Of a DNA stretch of 64,000 bases, positions 33,041 to 41,079 are shown one piece after another. The translations under genes were made by a program, and so were the position numbers. The notes beneath the pieces are model-generated. The model was not told where the DNA came from and made no database searches. It saw only the letters and a list, made by a program, of their open reading frames with translations. This DNA comes from Pseudomonas aylmerensis (GTDB lineage Bacteria; Pseudomonadota; Gammaproteobacteria; Pseudomonadales; Pseudomonadaceae), in the NCBI RefSeq assembly GCF_001702265.1, contig NZ_MAUE01000045.1:186001-250000 (forward strand), in the 5' to 3' direction. Every line of letters starts with the position of its first letter. The stretch's first letter is position 1.

Positions 33041-33973
33041 ATGCCTGAACTGTACGTCGGCGAACGCCATTGGTCGGTATCTGCCGGCAGCAACCTGTTG
33101 GACGCCTTGAACCAGGCAGGTGTCGCCGTGCCCTACAGTTGTCGCGCCGGCAGTTGCCATGCCTGCCTGGTGCGTTGCCAGGGCGAGGTCGAGGACCAGC
33201 AACCCGAGGCCTTGAGCCTCGCGCAACGCCAGGACGGCTGGCGGTTGGCTTGCCAGTGCCAGGTCAGCGGGGATCTGCGCGTCGAAGCGTTTGACCCGAC
33301 GCGTGATGGATTGCCAGCCCAGGTGGTGGGTGTCGATTGGCTGAACCCGACGGTGCTGCGCCTGCGCCTGCAACCGGAGCGGGGCCTGCGTTACCAGGCC
33401 GGGCAGCACCTGGTGCTGTGGGCGGGGCACGTTGCACGCCCGTATTCCCTGGCGAGCTTGCCGCAGGAGGAGCCGTTCCTGGAGTTTCACCTGGATTGCC
33501 GCCAGCCCGGTGAGTTCAGCGATCTTGCCCGGCAGTTGCAGGTGGGCGATGGTCTGCGACTGGGCGAATTGCGGGGCGGGGCACTGCAGTATGATCCCGA
33601 CTGGCAGGCTCGGCCGTTATGGCTGCTGGCCTCCGGCACCGGCCTGGGACCGTTGTGGGGCGTGTTGCGCGAGGCGCTGCGCCAGGATCACCAGGGCGCT
33701 ATCCGCGTGATTCACCTGGCTCATGACGCCGGCAGCCATTATCTGGCCGAGCCCCTGGCGGAGCTGGCTGCGCAGCATCCCAACCTGACTGTCGAGCTGT
33801 GGACGGCGGCTGAGTCGGCCCAGGCATTGGCGCAACTGCGGCTTGTTTCGCGGCAAACTCTGGCCTTACTCTGCGGACACCCAGCCAGTGTCGAGGCGTT
33901 TTCCAAGCGTCTGTTCCTGGCTGGCTTGCCGCGCAATCAACTGCTGGCCGACGTGTTCCTGCCGCGTGGTTGA
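33041..33973 (+). CDS. 2Fe-2S ferredoxin-type NAD(P)H reductase
   Basis: 310 residues from the ATG at 33041; a TTG twelve bases upstream is in frame. The N-terminal ferredoxin domain (about 1-85) has the cluster motif YSCRAGSCHACLVRC with a fourth Cys in WRLACQCQ. The FAD domain (about 90-190) contains ARPYSLAS (R-x-Y-S), and the NAD domain (about 200-310) has LLASGTGLGPLWGVL and a C-terminal CGHPASVEAF. Together this is the single-chain electron-transfer component typical of oxygenase reductases and CDP-6-deoxyglucose reductase-like proteins. Its partner is unknown. It is divergent from fumA and followed by an enoyl-CoA hydratase gene. Confidence 0.88.
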   Translation: MPELYVGERHWSVSAGSNLLDALNQAGVAVPYSCRAGSCHACLVRCQGEVEDQQPEALSLAQRQDGWRLACQCQVSGDLRVEAFDPTRDGLPAQVVGVDWLNPTVLRLRLQPERGLRYQAGQHLVLWAGHVARPYSLASLPQEEPFLEFHLDCRQPGEFSDLARQLQVGDGLRLGELRGGALQYDPDWQARPLWLLASGTGLGPLWGVLREALRQDHQGAIRVIHLAHDAGSHYLAEPLAELAAQHPNLTVELWTAAESAQALAQLRLVSRQTLALLCGHPASVEAFSKRLFLAGLPRNQLLADVFLPRG

Positions 33974-34003
33974 GCGCTGAATTCTACCGCCGCGAGATTC
34001 GCC

Positions 34004-34753
34004 ATGACCGATGCCATCCTGCAGCACCGCGAACGTGGGCTGCTGACCTTGCAGCTCAATCGCCCGGACAAGAAAAACGCCCTGACCCGCGCCATGTACA
34101 CGCTGCTGGCCGAGGCGCTGGAGCAGGCGGATGCGGATGCAGATGTGCGATCCGTGCTCATCCAGGGCAGCAGCGAATGCTTCACTGCTGGCAACGACAT
34201 CGCCGACTTCCTCGAGCAGCCGCCCAGCGACCTCGACAGCCCACCGTTTCACTTCATGAAAAGCCTGCTCAACTGTCGCAAGCCGGTAATCGCTGCCGTG
34301 GCAGGGGCGGCGGTGGGTATTGGTACGACGCTGCTGCTGCACTGCGACCTGGTGTACATCAGCCGGGACGCGCGGTTGCGCATGCCGTTCGTCAACCTGG
34401 GATTGTGCCCGGAGTTTGGCTCGAGCCTGATCCTGCCGCGCCTGCTGGGGCACGCGAAAGCTGCTGAACTGTTGCTGTTGGGCGAGGGCTTTAGCGGCGA
34501 ACAAGCGGCGGCGTGGGGGATTGCCACCGAAGCGTTGGGCAGTGGCGAAGCGGCGCTGGCCAAGGCTCGGGAAATGGCCGAGCGCTTTGAAAACCTGGCG
34601 CCGGGAGCCGTGCAGGTGACCAAGCAATTGATGAAGAGTGTTGATCGTGAGCAGTTGCGGCAGGTGATCGAGGAGGAGGGGGCGTTGTTTGTGCAGCGTC
34701 TGAAATCACCGGAAGCGATTGCGGCGTTGTCGGCTTTCATCACTCGGCGCTGA
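34004..34753 (+). CDS. Enoyl-CoA hydratase/isomerase-family protein
   Basis: 249 residues. The crotonase fold is seen in LNRPDKKNALTRAMYTLLAEAL (about 16-37), ECFTAGNDIADFL (oxyanion hole, about 58-70), VIAAVAGAAVGIGTTLLLHCDLVY and RLRMPFVNLGLCPEFGSSLILPRLLG. In typical hydratases one Glu lies in the E-x-x-x-G block; here PEFGSS supplies the second conserved Glu position (E129-like). The substrate cannot be read from sequence. It sits 30 bases after the reductase gene in the same direction, so the two are probably co-transcribed. The homologue is PA4330. Confidence 0.87.
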   Translation: MTDAILQHRERGLLTLQLNRPDKKNALTRAMYTLLAEALEQADADADVRSVLIQGSSECFTAGNDIADFLEQPPSDLDSPPFHFMKSLLNCRKPVIAAVAGAAVGIGTTLLLHCDLVYISRDARLRMPFVNLGLCPEFGSSLILPRLLGHAKAAELLLLGEGFSGEQAAAWGIATEALGSGEAALAKAREMAERFENLAPGAVQVTKQLMKSVDREQLRQVIEEEGALFVQRLKSPEAIAALSAFITRR

Positions 34754-34775
34754 AGGTCGGTTGATTGGTCTGGCC

Positions 34776-34846
34776 TGATCGCGGGCAAGCCCGGCTTGCA
34801 CATCGGAGTGCAGTCAACTGTGGGAGCCGGGCTTGCCCGCGATGAG
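34776..34846. repeat. REP pair in outward arrangement
   Basis: GATCGCGGGCAAGCCCGGCT on the left and AGCCGGGCTTGCCCGCGATG on the right are inverted copies. The head sequence GTGGGAG lies in the middle, so the order is opposite to the other CCCGCGAT-type REPINs. Confidence 0.75.
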
Positions 34847-34883
34847 GTCGTGACAGCCAGTCGGTCACTCTGGTCTGAAATGC

Positions 34884-34916
34884 AAAAAGCCCCGCCATTC
34901 ACATGGCGGGGCTTTT
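34884..34916. terminator. Bidirectional terminator between enoyl-CoA hydratase and pykA
   Basis: AAAAGCCCCGCCAT and ATGGCGGGGCTTTT form a 14-pair stem with a short loop. A-rich and T-rich ends allow termination from both sides of these convergent genes. Confidence 0.92.
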
Positions 34917-34933
34917 GTTTTTCAGCGTGTCAC

Positions 34934-36385
34934 TCAGTACTGCGGGTCGCCCACGTGCAGGATCTTCATGCCATTGGTGCCACCGGTGGTGTGGTAGCTG
35001 TCGCCCTTGGTGAGGATGACCCAGTCGCCTTGCTCTACGACGCCGCGCTTGACCAGCTCGTCGATCGCTTTCTGGCTGACTTCGTTCGGTGCCAGCGAAG
35101 CCGGGTCGAACGGAATGGTGTACACACCACGGAACAGCGCCGCGCGGGCCTGGGCTTCGCGGTGCGGGGTGAACGCGTAGATCGGCACCGACGAACGGAT
35201 GCGCGACATGATCAACGGCGTGTAGCCACTTTCGGTCAAGGCGATGATCGCCTTCACGCCCGGGAAGTGGTTGGCGGTGTACATGGCCGCCAGGGCGATG
35301 CTCTGGTCGCAGCTTTCGAACACTTTGCCGATGCGGTGGCTGGAGGTCTTGCTGGTCGGGTGCTTCTCGGCACCGACACAGATACGCGCCATGGCCTGGA
35401 CGGCTTCCAGCGGGTACGGACCCGCGGCACTTTCAGCCGAGAGCATCACGGCGTCGGTGTAGTCGAGCACGGCGTTGGCCACGTCGGACACTTCGGCACG
35501 GGTTGGCATCGGGTTCTGGATCATCGACTCCATCATCTGGGTCGCCACGATCACTGCCTTGTTGTGGCGGCGTGCGTGCAGGATGATCTTCTTCTGGATA
35601 CCGATCAGCTCGGCATCGCCGATTTCCACGCCCAGGTCACCACGGGCCACCATCACGGCGTCGGATGCCTTGATCAGGCCGTCGAGGGTTTCGTCATCGG
35701 CCACGGCTTCGGCGCGTTCGATCTTCGCCACCAGCCAGGCGGTGCCGCCGGCTTCGTCGCGCAGCTTGCGGGCGTATTCCATGTCGGCGGCGTCGCGCGG
35801 GAAGGACACAGCGAGGTAGTCCACTTCCATTTCGGCGGCGAGCTTGATGTCAGCCTTGTCTTTTTCAGTCAATGCCGGCGCCGTCAGGCCACCACCACGA
35901 CGGTTGATGCCTTTGTGGTCGGACAGCGGGCCGCCGATGGTCACGGTGCAGATCAGTTCGGTGCCGGTGGCAGTGTCGACGCGCATGACCACGCGGCCGT
36001 CGTCCAGCAGCAGTTCGTCACCGACGCCGCAATCCTTGACCAGGTCTGGGTAGTCGATACCCACGACTTGCTGGTTGCCTTCGGTCAGCGGATGGCTGGT
36101 GGAGAAGGTGAAGGTGTCACCGATCTTCAGCTCGATACGCTTGTTGGCGAATTTGGCGATGCGGATTTTCGGGCCTTGCAGGTCACCCAGCAGTGCCACG
36201 AAGCGGCCGTGCTTGGCGGCCAGGTCACGCACCAGCTTGGCGCGAGCCTTGTGCTCGTCCGGGGTGCCGTGGGAGAAGTTCAGACGGGCAACGTCCAAAC
36301 CAGCCAGAATCAGCTGTTCGAGGACTTCCGGCGAGTTGCTGGCCGGGCCAAGGGTGGCGACGATTTTGGTACGACGGACGGACAT
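34934..36385 (-). CDS. pykA: Pyruvate kinase (type II)
   Basis: 483 residues, full length. Conserved blocks: RRTKIVATLGPASNSPE at the N-terminus, LNFSHGTPDEH (substrate), the signature MVARGDLGVEIG and KKIILHARRHNKAVIVATQMMESMI. The C-terminal domain ends in ILTKGDSYHTTGGTNGMKIL, typical of AMP/sugar-phosphate-regulated PykA rather than PykF. It converts phosphoenolpyruvate and ADP to pyruvate and ATP in the cytosol. The ATG follows CAGGAG. I found no TTGT-N7-ACAA HexR site in its 175-base upstream region. Confidence 0.95.
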   Translation of the reverse strand: MSVRRTKIVATLGPASNSPEVLEQLILAGLDVARLNFSHGTPDEHKARAKLVRDLAAKHGRFVALLGDLQGPKIRIAKFANKRIELKIGDTFTFSTSHPLTEGNQQVVGIDYPDLVKDCGVGDELLLDDGRVVMRVDTATGTELICTVTIGGPLSDHKGINRRGGGLTAPALTEKDKADIKLAAEMEVDYLAVSFPRDAADMEYARKLRDEAGGTAWLVAKIERAEAVADDETLDGLIKASDAVMVARGDLGVEIGDAELIGIQKKIILHARRHNKAVIVATQMMESMIQNPMPTRAEVSDVANAVLDYTDAVMLSAESAAGPYPLEAVQAMARICVGAEKHPTSKTSSHRIGKVFESCDQSIALAAMYTANHFPGVKAIIALTESGYTPLIMSRIRSSVPIYAFTPHREAQARAALFRGVYTIPFDPASLAPNEVSQKAIDELVKRGVVEQGDWVILTKGDSYHTTGGTNGMKILHVGDPQY

Positions 36386-36560
36386 GCACAGACTCCTGAG
36401 TTCAAGCGCTGAGGAAGGCTACTATGCTCTTTCGTTGTAGTCATTGTTCGTTTGCACTACTTATCGACGATCGGCTTGTTTTTGCTGCGGTTGAATAGAC
36501 GAAGACCCTTGAAGATTTTCGACGAGGGGTCGATACACTGCACAAGACAGGAGAACCCTC

Positions 36561-36935
36561 ATGCGAATTTTGCTCGTTGCTGCCCTGGCCGTCAGTGTTG
36601 TCGGCTGCACCCGCTGGTCGATGGACCACCATTTGAACAACGCCTACCGCGCCTACGGGGTCGGCGATTGCCAGCGCGTCACCCTGGAGTTATCCCAGGT
36701 CGACCGCGAAAGCCGCACCCGGCGTTATGTGCAACCGGAGGTCTCGATGCTGCGCGGCCAATGCCTGGAACGCCAGAAACTGTTCGTCGATGCGGTGCAG
36801 ACCTATCAATTCATCATCAATCAGTACCCTTCCAGTGAGTATGCGTACCGGGCTCGCGCACGGCTGGATACCCTGCAACAACTGGGGCACTACCCCGGCG
36901 CAAGCGCCGCCCAGCCACGTCCTGCGTCGTTGTGA
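36561..36935 (+). CDS. Small TPR-like lipoprotein
   Basis: 124 residues. MRILLVAALAVSVVGCTRWS is a lipoprotein signal with lipobox VVGC, so the mature protein starts at C16. Helical pairs AYRAYGVGDCQRVTLELSQVD and FVDAVQTYQFIINQYPSSEYAYRARARLD resemble tetratricopeptide repeats like those in BamD/YfiO and CpoB tails. After D19 in the mature part no strong inner-membrane retention (+2 Asp) is present: +2 is Thr, so outer-membrane sorting is expected. The ATG follows ACAGGAGAACCC. It may be co-transcribed with nothing else; a hairpin follows. Function unknown. Confidence 0.78.
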   Translation: MRILLVAALAVSVVGCTRWSMDHHLNNAYRAYGVGDCQRVTLELSQVDRESRTRRYVQPEVSMLRGQCLERQKLFVDAVQTYQFIINQYPSSEYAYRARARLDTLQQLGHYPGASAAQPRPASL

Positions 36936-36972
36936 TGATATTCATCATGTCATGACTGGCCTGCCGCCAGTC
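36933..36972. repeat. Palindrome on the stop codon plus hairpin after the TPR lipoprotein gene
   Basis: TGATGATATTCATCA is a six-base inverted repeat overlapping the stop, followed by GACTGGC-CTGCC-GCCAGTC, a perfect seven-pair hairpin. There is no T run, so it is at best a weak terminator. Confidence 0.55.
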
Positions 36973-37161
36973 TTGGGCTATTCTTCGAATGTTCATTTGT
37001 ACAAGTTTCTATTCGAATGAATGCAAGGCCCGGACTCGACAGCTGTTTAGTGACCAAAAAGGTGTTTGTTGTCACACCGAGTTTCAGGGAGAGCGAGCGA
37101 TTTCTGCTCGTTCCGAATCACTGGCGCGGCCAGATCATGGCCACTGGATGGCGATCTCACC

Positions 37162-37521
37162 ATGTTTACCGACCGACGGATCGAGCGGCATCACCTTCCT
37201 TACTTCCTGCAAGTGTTTAACCGTCTTACCGACAAACCCATTGGCTTTTTAGGGAACGTCTCTGAAGACGGGCTGATGTTGATCAGTCAGTTGCCCTTGA
37301 TGGTGGGCGTAGACTTCGAGCTACGCCTGAAAATCCCAGTGGCGGACGATACCTTCCATGCAATCGACCTCACGGCGACCTGCTTGTGGAGCCATGAAGA
37401 TATCAATCCTCAGCATTATGATTCGGGGTTCAGTGTGCAGCAGGCCCCCGAGGAATATGGGCAATTGATCAATGTCTTGTTGCATTACTTCAGCTTTGAT
37501 CCCTTGCAGGCCTCAGCCTAG
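37162..37521 (+). CDS. Single-domain PilZ protein (c-di-GMP receptor type)
   Basis: 119 residues from the ATG at 37162. RRIERHHL near the N-terminus is the RxxxR c-di-GMP-binding motif and GNVSEDGLMLIS is the D/NxSxxG motif, the two hallmarks of PilZ. The rest is the short beta-barrel (LRLKIPV, IDLTATCLWSHED) and C-terminal helix. The longer frame from 37066 would add unrelated residues and has no Shine-Dalgarno sequence. The gene corresponds by position to PA4324 of P. aeruginosa. It probably binds c-di-GMP as a soluble adaptor; its partner is unknown. The upstream 226-base gap holds only the hairpin at 36954 and a TTCGAATG/ATTCGAATG near-repeat. Confidence 0.85.
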   Translation: MFTDRRIERHHLPYFLQVFNRLTDKPIGFLGNVSEDGLMLISQLPLMVGVDFELRLKIPVADDTFHAIDLTATCLWSHEDINPQHYDSGFSVQQAPEEYGQLINVLLHYFSFDPLQASA

Positions 37522-37590
37522 CTATAGCGCGTTGTCGGCCCGGTTTGAGGGATTGTCCCCGCCGCGGCCGTGCGCCTTTTTCAGCTGGAC

Positions 37591-38922
37591 CTAGAACACC
37601 CCGGCTTTTTTCCAGCTCAGGTAGCGTGTCACCAGGCACGCTCCCAGCTGTGAGGGTGAGGTATCGATGACCGACAGGCCGTGGGCACTCAAGCGTTCGT
37701 GCAGTTCTTCGCGGGTATTGAGGTAATCGACGGTGCCGCTATAGGCCAACGCTTCCGGCAGGGTCTGTACCGGGGACTGGCGCAGTTGATCGAGTACTTC
37801 CTCACGCAAACTGGCCACCAGCACCCGATGCTGGCGGCTGATACGCTTGACGGCGGACAGTAGCGCTTCATCGTCCTCATCCCGCAGGTTGGTAACCACA
37901 ATCACCAATGCGCGGCGTTTTTGCCGGGCCAGCAGTTGGCTGGCCGCCGCCTGGTAATCGGCCGTGCGTCGGGTGGTATCCAGGTCGTACACCGTGTTGA
38001 GCAACAGATTCAACTGGCTGCTGCCCTTGACCGGCGCCAGGTAGCGCGGCTGGTCGCCGGCGAAGGTACACAGCCCCACCGCATCGCCCTGGCGCAAGGC
38101 GACATAGCTGAGCAGCAGGCAGGCGTTGAGGGCATGGTCAAAGTGGGACAGCTCGTCATCCTGGCTGCGCATGCGCCGGCCGCAATCGAGCATGAATACA
38201 ATCTGCTGGTCGCGCTCATCCTGATATTCGCGGGCGATGGGCGTGCGTTGTCGTGCCGTGGCCTTCCAGTCGATCTGGCGCAGGCTGTCGCCCTCGCGAA
38301 ACTCGCGCAGTTGATGAAACTCCAGCCCCAACCCTCTCCGCTGGCGTTGCCGCACACCCAGTTGGCTCAGCCAGTTATCCACACCCAGCAACTGCGCGCC
38401 GTAGAGACGGGCGAAATCCGGATAGACGCGGGTGACATCGCTGACCTCGACAAAACGCCGTGTCGACCATAACCCGAAGGGGCTCGGCAGGTGGATTTCG
38501 CAACGGCTGAAGCTGAAGTGCCCACGCCGCAGGGGGCGAAGGCGATACCCCAGCTCACTGCGTTCACCCGGCCGCAGTGCTATGGACTGGGGCATGTTCT
38601 CCACCATCAACCCGTCCGGCGCATGATCGAACACCTGTACCGTCAACGGCTGCGCGTAGGCATGCTCCAGTGTCAGGCGGACCTCGCCCCAGCGGCCCAG
38701 CGCCAGGCTGCCGGGCATCTGCCGCTGTACACGGGGGGACGGGCGTCGATGCTGGCGCACGGCGTCCAGCACGGCCAGCAGCAACAACGCGAGGAGCAAG
38801 CCCCATGCAATGGAGTGCAGGGTGTCAGGCACTTTGAGCGCCAGCGCCACTGCGATGCCCAGCAGAATATTCAGGCCCAGCAGCACGCCAAGCCAGGCCA
38901 GTAACAGACGAGTCGGTTTCAT
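37591..38922 (-). CDS. DUF58 (von Willebrand A-like) membrane protein
   Basis: 443 residues from the ATG at 38922. Two TM helices (about 8-30 and 35-55) precede a soluble part. The DUF58 core is recognised by FREGDSLRQIDWKATARQRTPIAREYQDERDQQIVFMLDCGRRM (key part R-E-G-D-x-x-R-x-I-D-W), with the vWA-like DxGxxM metal site degenerate. It is the last gene of a six-gene minus-strand cluster; seven bases separate its start from the MoxR stop. DUF58 proteins regularly accompany MoxR ATPases, which are thought to act on vWA partners as chaperones. The protein should face the periplasm or cytoplasm at the inner membrane; topology is not certain. Confidence 0.86.
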   Translation of the reverse strand: MKPTRLLLAWLGVLLGLNILLGIAVALALKVPDTLHSIAWGLLLALLLLAVLDAVRQHRRPSPRVQRQMPGSLALGRWGEVRLTLEHAYAQPLTVQVFDHAPDGLMVENMPQSIALRPGERSELGYRLRPLRRGHFSFSRCEIHLPSPFGLWSTRRFVEVSDVTRVYPDFARLYGAQLLGVDNWLSQLGVRQRQRRGLGLEFHQLREFREGDSLRQIDWKATARQRTPIAREYQDERDQQIVFMLDCGRRMRSQDDELSHFDHALNACLLLSYVALRQGDAVGLCTFAGDQPRYLAPVKGSSQLNLLLNTVYDLDTTRRTADYQAAASQLLARQKRRALVIVVTNLRDEDDEALLSAVKRISRQHRVLVASLREEVLDQLRQSPVQTLPEALAYSGTVDYLNTREELHERLSAHGLSVIDTSPSQLGACLVTRYLSWKKAGVF

Positions 38923-38929
38923 GGGCGGG

Positions 38930-39925
38930 TCATTGGCGTGGGGCCGGGATCTGGTCCAGCAGTTGCTTGAGCACCTGGTCGACCTCCAATCCGTCGATGT
39001 CCAACTCGGGCGCGATACGCACCCGATGGCGCAGCACTGCGAGGGCGCACCCCTTGATGTCATCCGGGGTGACGAACTCCGCACCGCGCAGCAGTGCCCG
39101 TGCGCGCGCGCCGCGGACCAGTGCAATCGAAGCCCGAGGGCCGGCACCGATGGCGAGGCCCGGCCAACTGCGGGTGGCACGCGCCAGGCGCACGGCATAG
39201 TCGAGAACTTGTTCATCCAGGGCCAATTCACTGGCGATCTGCTGTAACAGCAGTACATCGTCGGCCACCAGGACCCTGCGCAATGGCTGCACATCCAGCA
39301 TGTCGGCGCGGGACGAGCGCGTTACTTCGCGCACCATGTCCAGCTCCTGCTGCGCATCCGGATAATCCATGCGGACCTTCAGCATGAAACGGTCCAGCTC
39401 AGCTTCCGGCAACGGATAGGTGCCTTCCTGTTCGATGGGGTTCTGGGTCGCCAGCACCATGAACGGCTGGCTGATGGGCAGCGCTTCGCCTTCGAGGGTA
39501 ACTTGGCGCTCCTGCATGGCTTCGAGCAGGGCTGCCTGGGTCTTGGCCGGGGCGCGGTTGATTTCGTCGGCGAGCAGCAGGTGGGTGAACACCGGTCCCT
39601 TGCGCAGCTTGAATTGTTCGGTGCGCTGGTCGTACACGGCGTGCCCGGTAACATCGCTGGGCATCAGGTCGGGGGTGAACTGGATGCGTGCGAACTCGCC
39701 GTCAAAACAACGCGCCAGGGCACGTACCAGCAGGGTTTTACCCAGTCCCGGCACCCCTTCGAGCAACACATGGCCGCCGGCAATCAGCGCGGTCAGCACA
39801 TCATCGATCACCTGGTCCTGGCCAATCACTGCCTTGCGCAGCTCGACGCGCAAGGCCTGGGCTAGCTGGCTGGCACGGTGCAAGGCTTCGCGGTTCACGG
39901 CAGTGGCGCTTGGAAAATCGCTCAT
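38930..39925 (-). CDS. MoxR-family AAA+ ATPase
   Basis: 331 residues from the ATG at 39925. Walker A GVPGLGKT (about 54-61), Walker B LLLADEIN, sensor 1 ATQNP, and the arginine-bearing ELDRFMLK are in order, followed by the C-terminal lid DIKGCALAVLRHRV. The size and motifs are those of the MoxR proper subgroup. MoxR proteins are thought to remodel vWA-domain partners, inserting cofactors or assembling complexes. It overlaps the stop of the DUF4350 gene by four bases and sits next to the DUF58 gene, its expected partner. Confidence 0.92.
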   Translation of the reverse strand: MSDFPSATAVNREALHRASQLAQALRVELRKAVIGQDQVIDDVLTALIAGGHVLLEGVPGLGKTLLVRALARCFDGEFARIQFTPDLMPSDVTGHAVYDQRTEQFKLRKGPVFTHLLLADEINRAPAKTQAALLEAMQERQVTLEGEALPISQPFMVLATQNPIEQEGTYPLPEAELDRFMLKVRMDYPDAQQELDMVREVTRSSRADMLDVQPLRRVLVADDVLLLQQIASELALDEQVLDYAVRLARATRSWPGLAIGAGPRASIALVRGARARALLRGAEFVTPDDIKGCALAVLRHRVRIAPELDIDGLEVDQVLKQLLDQIPAPRQ

Positions 39926-41079
39926 AGGGCATTCCTGAGAGTTTGCAGGCACGCCACCTGTCGGCTGAAATCGGCACTGGAAAGCCGTTTCGCCGCAGGT
40001 GGGCCAAGGGCCTGGCTGATGACGTGAGAGGGTTGGCGCGTCAGGTGCTCAAGCACCCGCCACTGTTCTGCGTTGTCGAGGTGTTCAAAGCCAGGGTGGC
40101 GGCGCCGGGCGGCGCGCAGGATATCGCGCTGCAAAGCCTGCAACAGGGTGCCCTGGCCGCTGCGGCGTAGCAGGAAGTCGGCGCTGGCTTTCAAGTGCTC
40201 CTGCAACTGTCGGCGCGCCTTGGGAGCGGGTGCCTGGATCGGGCCTTGGCGCATGCCGGCGTGCCAGAGTCCTAATGCGATCAGGGCAATGAGGGCTACC
40301 AACGCTTGGGGGAAATACCGTATCAGCAGGGTGAACAAGTTGTCGAAGTCGCTGTTGAACAGCAGGGTGACGGCCGTGCCCTGATTCAGGTACCACAGCA
40401 GCCAGGCATTGTCGTGCTCGCCGATTGCTGGAGTTTTCCACAGGTCGCTGTCGGTGATCACCGTGACGCGGCCTTGCCCGAGGTCAAGTTGCATCAGGTG
40501 GCTTGAGCCGGCGCTATTGGCTGAAAATTGTGCCAGGTGCCTGGGGTCGATCAGGTTGAAGTGGGTGTCGAAACTGAAATAGGCCGGGGCGGTTTCATTG
40601 TCGACATAGAGCTTGGTCAGGTCCGGCGCTTTCTTTTTGCGGGCCGGGGCCGGTTCTTCAGGGTCGTCACTCAAGGCCTGGTGGATGGACAGGCGATCAA
40701 GCAGCAGGTCGCCGCTTTTGCCGGCCTCTTCATCCCAGAGTGCCTGTGCCACCAGCAACAGATGACCGCCGGACTTCGCCCACGCCAGCAGTTGTTCGAC
40801 CTGGCGTGGCGACATCGTGCTTCGGTCGCCCAGTAACAACAGGCTGTTGCCCTTGGCGGGGAGGGTAGCCAGCCGCTCCAGGCTATTGGCATGTTCCACG
40901 GCCAGGCCCTGCTGGCGCAGGAAGTGTTCGGCTGCCAGATAGGGGTTGGCCGTGGCCTCGGGTGAAGGGCCGCGATCCACCACGACCTCGTAGGGCGTCG
41001 CTTTGCTCCACGCGTAAAAACCGCCAGCCCCCAGCAGGCAGGCCAGCAGTAACGCCACCCACACTAATGGCCGGTTCAT
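39922..41079 (-). CDS. DUF4350 membrane protein
   Basis: 385 residues from the ATG at 41079. An N-terminal TM anchor (about 5-24) precedes a periplasmic domain resembling the GATase-like DUF4350 fold: NPYLAAEHFLRQQGLAVEH, SLLLLGDRSTMSPRQVEQLLAWAKSGGHLLLVA and GRVTVITDSDLWKTPAIGEHDNAWLLW. A second TM segment (about 268-288) is followed by a helical cytosolic tail with RRxG motifs. A charged insert PAPARKKKAPD lies near residue 150. Both ends overlap neighbours by four bases. The function is unknown; GATase-like sequence without the catalytic Cys suggests a binding role. Confidence 0.8.
   Translation of the reverse strand: MNRPLVWVALLLACLLGAGGFYAWSKATPYEVVVDRGPSPEATANPYLAAEHFLRQQGLAVEHANSLERLATLPAKGNSLLLLGDRSTMSPRQVEQLLAWAKSGGHLLLVAQALWDEEAGKSGDLLLDRLSIHQALSDDPEEPAPARKKKAPDLTKLYVDNETAPAYFSFDTHFNLIDPRHLAQFSANSAGSSHLMQLDLGQGRVTVITDSDLWKTPAIGEHDNAWLLWYLNQGTAVTLLFNSDFDNLFTLLIRYFPQALVALIALIALGLWHAGMRQGPIQAPAPKARRQLQEHLKASADFLLRRSGQGTLLQALQRDILRAARRRHPGFEHLDNAEQWRVLEHLTRQPSHVISQALGPPAAKRLSSADFSRQVACLQTLRNAL

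Noticed and set aside
36399..36540. HexR operator upstream of pykA
   Set aside because: TTGT and ACAA-like words occur but never with the N7 spacing.
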